Positions 7,128-10,902 of a stretch of DNA of 10,902 bases are shown one piece after another (position 1 is the stretch's first letter; every line of letters starts with the position of its first letter). The notes under the pieces were generated by a model. The model did not search any database. It saw nothing but the letters and a program-made list of their open reading frames with translations, and was not told the DNA's origin. This DNA is from an uncultured Eubacteriales bacterium (GTDB lineage Bacteria; Bacillota; Clostridia; Oscillospirales; Acutalibacteraceae), in contig CAKTXU010000026.1 of the NCBI GenBank assembly GCA_934630995.1, forward strand, positions 1-10,902. Reading direction: 5' to 3'. A program made the translations under genes and the position numbers.

Positions 7128-8318
7128 ATGGCGAAAAAAGAATTCAAAGCGGAGAATCCGGAACTGGAGGAGGCTGTGCAGGACGTGGTGGAGGAAGCCC
7201 CGGAGCAGACGGCTGAAGCGCCTGTGGTGAAGAAGGACAAGAAAACGCAAATCAACGATTTGATTGAAATCGGCCGCGCTAAGGGGAAGCTGACAACCCA
7301 GGAGATTATGGATGCTTTGGAGGATCTCGACTTCGATCCGGAGCAAATGGATAAGCTCTATGAGTCGCTGGAAAGTCAGAATATCGAGATTATCGATGAT
7401 TTCGAGTCGGACGCCTTTGAGGATTTGGACTTCGTTCTGGAGGCGGCGGAGTCGGAGGAGGCCCAGCCCGTGGCCGGGGGCGAGGGTATCGCCATCGACG
7501 ACCCGGTCAAGGTCTATCTCAAGGAGATAGGCCGGGTCCCGCTGTTGACGCCGGAAGAGGAGATCGAGCTGGCTATCCGTATTATCGATGGGGACGAAAG
7601 CGCGAAAAAGCGGCTGTCCGAGGCCAATCTGCGGCTGGTGGTCAGCATAGCCAAACGGTATGTGGGCCGGGGAATGCAGTTCCTGGATTTAATCCAGGAG
7701 GGAAATTTGGGGCTTATCAAGGCCGTAGAAAAATTCGACTATACCAAGGGCTTTAAGTTTTCTACCTACGCCACGTGGTGGATTCGTCAGGCCATTACCC
7801 GCGCCATAGCGGATCAGGCCCGGACCATCCGCATTCCCGTGCATATGGTGGAGACCATCAACAAAGTGAAAAAGGTTTCCAGCCAGCTGCTTCACAAAAA
7901 CGGACATGAACCCATGGCGGAGGAAATCGCCGCCGAGCTCGACATGCCTGTAGATAAGGTACGGGAGATTATGCGGGTCGCTCAAGAGCCGGTTTCACTG
8001 GAGACGCCGATAGGCGAGGAAGAGGACAGCCATCTTGGGGATTTTATCCCCGACGACGAGGCGCCCGCCCCGGCGGATGCCGCTTCCCATACATTGCTCA
8101 AGGAACAGCTGGGAGACGTGCTCTCCACCCTGACGCCCCGGGAGGAAAAGGTGCTCCGCCTGCGCTTTGGCTTGGAGGACGGACGGCCCCGGACTTTAGA
8201 AGAGGTAGGCAAGGAGTTCGACGTGACCCGGGAGCGGATCCGCCAGATCGAGGCCAAGGCTCTGCGGAAGCTTCGTCATCCCAGCAGAAGCAAAAAGCTG
8301 AAGGATTTTCTGGACTGA
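7128..8318 (+). CDS. sigA: Primary RNA polymerase sigma factor SigA/RpoD
   Basis: A 396-residue group 1 sigma-70 factor that directs core RNA polymerase to housekeeping promoters. Region 1.1 is present (about 38-95, QINDLIEIGRAKGKLTTQEI). Region 1.2 is DDPVKVYLKEIGRVPLLTPEE (124-144). Region 2 contains NLRLVVSIAKRYVGRG (167-182), QFLDLIQEGNLGLIKAV (184-200) and the -10 recognising FKFSTYATWWIRQAI (209-223). Region 3 follows, with PVHMVETINKV. Region 4 holds TLEEVGKEFDVTRERIRQIE (356-375), the -35 helix-turn-helix. An acidic linker of about residues 89-118 joins 1.1 and 1.2. ATG 7128 has AAAGGA at 7111-7116, 11 bases away, a slightly long spacing. The dnaG-sigA gap has a GC-rich hairpin near 7075-7096 but no U-tract, so read-through from dnaG is expected. 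rrf2 starts 24 bases downstream. Confidence 0.96.
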   Translation: MAKKEFKAENPELEEAVQDVVEEAPEQTAEAPVVKKDKKTQINDLIEIGRAKGKLTTQEIMDALEDLDFDPEQMDKLYESLESQNIEIIDDFESDAFEDLDFVLEAAESEEAQPVAGGEGIAIDDPVKVYLKEIGRVPLLTPEEEIELAIRIIDGDESAKKRLSEANLRLVVSIAKRYVGRGMQFLDLIQEGNLGLIKAVEKFDYTKGFKFSTYATWWIRQAITRAIADQARTIRIPVHMVETINKVKKVSSQLLHKNGHEPMAEEIAAELDMPVDKVREIMRVAQEPVSLETPIGEEEDSHLGDFIPDDEAPAPADAASHTLLKEQLGDVLSTLTPREEKVLRLRFGLEDGRPRTLEEVGKEFDVTRERIRQIEAKALRKLRHPSRSKKLKDFLD

Positions 8319-8342
8319 GCGAGTTTCGGAAGGACGGACGAT

Positions 8343-8738
8343 ATGCATATCAACCTGGAGGCGGATTATGCCGCGCGTATCGTGCAGCGCCTGGCGCGCA
8401 GCCCGGAGCGGCTGGACGCCCAGTCCCTGTCGGATCAGACGGCGGTTTCCCTGCGATTCACCCTGAAAATCATGCGCAAGCTGGTGGGCGCAGGAATTGT
8501 CCGCTCCTATAAGGGTTCCCGGGGCGGATATACCCTGGCCCGCCCGGCAGCGGAGATTACCCTGCGGCAGGTTATCGAGGCCGTGGAAGGCCCTTACCGG
8601 TTCAGCCGGTGTCTGGATGCGGAATACGCCTGTACCTGTTCGGGAGGGGAAGCCTGCGCCCTGCAGGCCGCCTTCGATGAGGTTACCCGTGCGGTAACGG
8701 ACAAGCTGGATACAGTGACATTCGATACGCTTATATAG
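8343..8738 (+). CDS. Rrf2 family transcriptional regulator with four cysteines
   Basis: A 131-residue winged-helix protein of the Rrf2 family (relatives: IscR, NsrR, RsrR, CymR). The N-terminal DNA-binding part has MHINLEADYAARIVQRLA (1-18), the recognition region LSDQTAVSLRFTLKIMRKL (29-47) and the wing KGSRGGYTLARP (57-68), all family hallmarks. After the wing there are four cysteines, C90, C97, C99 and C105. IscR and NsrR bind an Fe-S cluster through three cysteines in this region, so a cluster-sensing role (iron, oxygen, nitric oxide or redox) is likely; spacing C-x6-C-x-C-x5-C differs from both. GGAAGGA (8328-8334) is 8 bases before ATG 8343. The gene follows sigA by 24 bases and is probably co-transcribed. 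No Fe-S assembly gene or other clear target is in the window. Confidence 0.88.
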   Translation: MHINLEADYAARIVQRLARSPERLDAQSLSDQTAVSLRFTLKIMRKLVGAGIVRSYKGSRGGYTLARPAAEITLRQVIEAVEGPYRFSRCLDAEYACTCSGGEACALQAAFDEVTRAVTDKLDTVTFDTLI

Positions 8739-8744
8739 TGTCTG

Positions 8745-8813
8745 CTGCACAATGAAAAAACGCTGCCGCTGAGCGCCTTGCGTGGTGCTTTGCGTTGTGC
8801 AGGTACAAGGCGC
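8745..8813. repeat. Two interlocked perfect inverted repeats
   Basis: CTGCACAA (8745-8752) is the exact reverse complement of TTGTGCAG (8795-8802), and GCGCCTTG (8773-8780) is the exact reverse complement of CAAGGCGC (8806-8813). Their order is A-B-A'-B', so both stems can only form together as a pseudoknot; otherwise they are competing hairpins. The first stem starts 6 bases after the rrf2 stop. No known RNA family is recognised. Confidence 0.5.
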
Positions 8814-8852
8814 CGGGCGGGAGACGGCAAGTATTGTATTTTCTCTGAGCAC

Positions 8853-8890
8853 AAAAAGGGCGGGAAACCGATTGGTTCCCCGTCCTTTTT
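8853..8890. terminator. Bidirectional terminator between rrf2 and the AraC gene
   Basis: A 17-bp stem is formed by 8853-8869 and 8874-8890, with a GATT loop, one G-U pair and one A-C mismatch. The arms are bounded by AAAAA and TTTTT, so each strand gives a GC-rich hairpin followed by a U-tract. It lies between the convergent rrf2 and AraC-type genes, 4 bases beyond the AraC stop. Confidence 0.9.
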
Positions 8891-8894
8891 GCGT

Positions 8895-9857
8895 CTATTT
8901 CTGTAGAAGTCCCCGCTCCCGGCCCATTTCCGCCAGCGGACGGCTGTTGTTCATCACCACAATGGAGTCGTTTTTCACCTGCTCCGTCAAGGCGGCCTTG
9001 CGGCTATGGAAGGTGAAGGTATAGGTATCGAATCCCTTTTGCCGGCAGAATTCTCCAGGAGTATAGGAAGTGAAGTGCTTAAAAACCCGGTTAAAGGTGC
9101 GGACATTGTTGAACCCGCAGTCATAGGCGATATCCACCATCCGCTTGGAGGTATCGTGCAGCTGGTAAATGGCCTGTTCCACCCGGACCATCTGGAGATA
9201 GGTCACAAAATTGACCCCGGTGTACTGCTTAAAAAATTTGGAAAAGTGGCTCTCGCTGAAGCCCATCCTATCCGCGGCCTGCCGGAGCGTCAGGGGCGCG
9301 GCGATGTGCCCGTCGATATACGTGAGGAGCTGTTGCAGGGCGCCCAGCATGTAATGACGCTGGGCGCTTTCCGGGCCGTTTGCGTCGGGGGAGAGAAGTC
9401 TGAGCAGGGAATACCAGCCCTCCTGCAGCAGGCTCTTGACTATCTTCTGATAATAGGGCTGCCGTTTCTCCAGTTCACGGGGGATTTGGGTGAACAAATT
9501 GCGGACGAGGCCGTCCAGTCCTGCTTTTTCCAGTGTTTCCCGGGATACCAGCGGTGAGGGGAGCCCCGTGTATTGATAGCGGGGGCTGAGAAAGTGGGGA
9601 TCGAACACGAGGAACTCCAATCGGTTTACCATTTGATAGGAATCGCTGAAATGGATATCCCCGCTGTCGCAGATGATCAAATCCCCTTCCCGAACGATCA
9701 GGGCGTTGTTTGTCACATTGATTCTAGCCGCTCCGGAGCGGATGTAAATCAGCTCGATTTCCTCGTGCCAGTGGGGCCAGAAGCTCATATTGTCATATCC
9801 GCCGTACCAGACCATAAAATCCTCGTCGTACCGCCTGACCTCGTGAAACACTCGCAT
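8895..9857 (-). CDS. AraC/XylS family transcriptional regulator
   Basis: A 320-residue cytoplasmic regulator. The N-terminal half (about 1-110) is a cupin-like sensor: SFWPHWHEEIELIYI (25-39), with histidines 29 and 31, and REGDLIICDSGDIHFSDSY (56-74). The C-terminal domain holds two helix-turn-helix motifs: LTLRQAADRMGFSESHFSKF (189-208) and VDIAYDCGFNNVRTFNRVFK (241-260), followed by the TPGEF ending of the domain. A further 50 residues (271-320) follow this, longer than usual for the family. AAGGAGG (on the minus strand, plus positions 9867-9873) lies 9 bases upstream of ATG 9857; the open frame runs on far upstream but only as an antisense shadow of the ribokinase gene. It is divergent from that gene and probably controls it, responding to a sugar or derivative. 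The effector is unknown. Confidence 0.93.
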   Translation of the reverse strand: MRVFHEVRRYDEDFMVWYGGYDNMSFWPHWHEEIELIYIRSGAARINVTNNALIVREGDLIICDSGDIHFSDSYQMVNRLEFLVFDPHFLSPRYQYTGLPSPLVSRETLEKAGLDGLVRNLFTQIPRELEKRQPYYQKIVKSLLQEGWYSLLRLLSPDANGPESAQRHYMLGALQQLLTYIDGHIAAPLTLRQAADRMGFSESHFSKFFKQYTGVNFVTYLQMVRVEQAIYQLHDTSKRMVDIAYDCGFNNVRTFNRVFKHFTSYTPGEFCRQKGFDTYTFTFHSRKAALTEQVKNDSIVVMNNSRPLAEMGRERGLLQK

Positions 9858-9891
9858 CGGCTCTCTCCTCCTTCTATCACAAAAAATGTCC

Positions 9892-9900
9892 AGCATAGCA
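9892..9900 (-). promoter_or_regulatory. Candidate extended -10 for the AraC gene
   Basis: On the minus strand this reads TGCTATGCT, that is TGC directly before TATGCT (-10 TATGCT). No good -35 is visible at 16-18 bases. Transcription would start near 9885, about 28 bases before the start codon and with room for the ribosome binding site. Confidence 0.3.
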
Positions 9901-9926
9901 CAAAAAAGGCCGCGAAGGCACCCTAG

Positions 9927-9949
9927 AACCAGTATACAATATGGTTGTA
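9927..9949 (+). promoter_or_regulatory. Operator-like inverted repeats over a candidate -10 of the ribokinase gene
   Basis: The divergent spacer contains TACAA-TATGG-TTGTA (9935-9949), a perfect inverted repeat, and overlapping it AACCA (9927-9931) paired with TGGTT (9942-9946). TACAAT at 9935-9940 is a plausible -10 element for the rightward gene, with a start near 9947 and the ribosome binding site at 9965-9971. No matching -35 is seen, which would suit an activator-dependent promoter. Binding by the adjacent AraC-type regulator is an inference. Confidence 0.35.
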
Positions 9950-9977
9950 CGGATAACAAGTAAAAAGGGGGCAGTTT

Positions 9978-10902
9978 ATGTGCCGGCGGAAAAGGCCACA
10001 GCTTCTGGTTGTGGGCAGTCTGGTGATGGATCTCATCGTTAGCGCGCCGCGATTCCCCGCCTCTGGGGAGACGGTGATTGGCGAGGATTTCCGCACCGCC
10101 TCGGGCGGCAAGGGCGCCAATCAGGCCGTACAAGCGGCCCGTTTGGGCGCCGGGGTGACCATGGTGGGGAAGACGGGCCGAGATACCTTCGGCGCGGAAA
10201 TGCGGGAATCCCTTCGGCTGGCAGGGGTGGATATCACTCATGTCACGCAAGCGGCCGGGATTTGCTCCGGTGTCGGCAACGTACAACTGCAGACGGACGA
10301 AGAGGGCGCAAATAACCGCATAGTCGTCGTTCCCGGCGCGAATATGGCGCTTGGCCTTGAAGATGTTGCTTTTCTGGAAGAGACAATTTCTGACTATGCC
10401 ATGGTACTGCTGCAATTGGAGATTCCTCTGGCTGTCAATGTTCTGGTGGCAGGCTATGCTGCCCGGGCCGGAGTGCCGGTGATGCTCAATTCGGCTCCGT
10501 ATGCGCCTCTTCCTCCGGAGCTGGTGGCCTCTCTCTCCTTCCTTTCGCCGAACGAGCACGAGGCGGAGCTGCTGACGGGAATCCGGATTACGGATTTAGA
10601 AACCGCCCGCCGGGCGGCGGGGAGGCTGCGGGGGATGGGAGTGGACAACGCCCTAATCACCCTTGGAAGCCGGGGGGCGGTGCTGGAAACCAATGACGGA
10701 TTTTTTCACTGCCCCTGTATCACCGGCGTGGAGGTGCGGGATCCCACTGCCGCCGGCGACAGCTTCGTAGGCGCCTTCTGCACGGCGGTCTGCTTGGGGA
10801 TGACTTGGGAGGAATGCCTTCTTTTTGCCAATTTCACCGCTTCTCTCACCGTCTCGCGCATGGGTGCCCAGCCCAGTCTGCCCGGGATCCGGGAGGTTAT
10901 GG
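9978..10902 (+). CDS. rbsK: Ribokinase family sugar kinase (partial, runs off the right edge)
   Basis: The frame from ATG 9978 stays open to the window end, 308 codons, so the gene is nearly complete (ribokinases are about 300-310 residues). The family (PfkB) would phosphorylate a sugar with ATP in the cytoplasm. Signature 1 is GGKGANQAVQAARLG (43-57). LLQLEIP (144-150) places E148 at a ribose-contact position, LSPNEHEAELLTG (189-201) is the conserved middle block, LITLGSRGAV (226-235) is the nucleotide-binding region, and DPTAAGDSFVGAF (255-267) is signature 2 with the catalytic base D261. In the N-terminal VGSxNxD motif, asparagine is replaced by valine (V16), while D18 is kept. AAGGGGG (9965-9971) lies 6 bases before ATG. 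It is divergent from an AraC-type regulator. Substrate may be ribose, deoxyribose or a related sugar. Confidence 0.85.
   Translation, partial: MCRRKRPQLLVVGSLVMDLIVSAPRFPASGETVIGEDFRTASGGKGANQAVQAARLGAGVTMVGKTGRDTFGAEMRESLRLAGVDITHVTQAAGICSGVGNVQLQTDEEGANNRIVVVPGANMALGLEDVAFLEETISDYAMVLLQLEIPLAVNVLVAGYAARAGVPVMLNSAPYAPLPPELVASLSFLSPNEHEAELLTGIRITDLETARRAAGRLRGMGVDNALITLGSRGAVLETNDGFFHCPCITGVEVRDPTAAGDSFVGAFCTAVCLGMTWEECLLFANFTASLTVSRMGAQPSLPGIREVM

Noticed and set aside
9858..10559. Long minus-strand open frame extending the AraC protein upstream by 234 codons.
   Set aside because: It lies antisense to the ribokinase coding sequence and reads as low-complexity arginine- and glycine-rich residues. 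A good ribosome binding site and a normal AraC N-terminus set the start at 9857.

Overview
The window looks like chromosomal core sequence from a GC-rich member of the Clostridia, possibly one of the gut Oscillospirales. That placement is an inference from four things: the dgt-dnaG-sigA gene order, a dedicated RNase M5, strong AGGAGG-type ribosome binding sites, and high GC with AT-rich promoters. No mobile element, CRISPR array, rRNA or tRNA gene was seen.

Layout. Positions 1-261 hold the 3' end of an upstream gene, possibly comEC. Then come holA (DNA polymerase III delta subunit, 388-1434) and rnmV (RNase M5, 1448-2044), tightly spaced. A stand-alone methyltransferase of the uroporphyrinogen decarboxylase/MtaA superfamily follows (2128-3090). 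Next is rpmE, the zinc-binding form of ribosomal protein L31 (3204-3413), with a near-ideal extended -10 promoter and a clear intrinsic terminator. A YigZ/IMPACT family gene (3485-4102) leads to an AT-rich spacer and then a replication/transcription cluster: dgt (dNTP triphosphohydrolase, 4242-5261), dnaG (primase, 5290-7053, TTG start), sigA (primary sigma factor, 7128-8318) and a four-cysteine Rrf2 regulator (8343-8738). This cluster ends in a 150-base spacer that holds two interlocked perfect inverted repeats and a strong bidirectional terminator, shared with an AraC family regulator transcribed the other way (8895-9857). Divergent from the AraC gene is a ribokinase family gene that runs off the right edge (9978-10902).

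How the genes fit together. Most are housekeeping: replication (holA, dgt, dnaG), transcription (sigA), and translation or RNA maturation (rnmV, rpmE, yigZ). The right end switches to accessory metabolism, with a classic divergent regulator/sugar-kinase pair around a small operator-like inverted repeat. I did not find an obvious undescribed multi-gene system. The best candidates for a second look are the orphan MtaA-like protein with an altered metal-ligand motif, the interlocked repeats after rrf2, and the ribokinase-like protein with a changed substrate-binding position beside its AraC neighbour.
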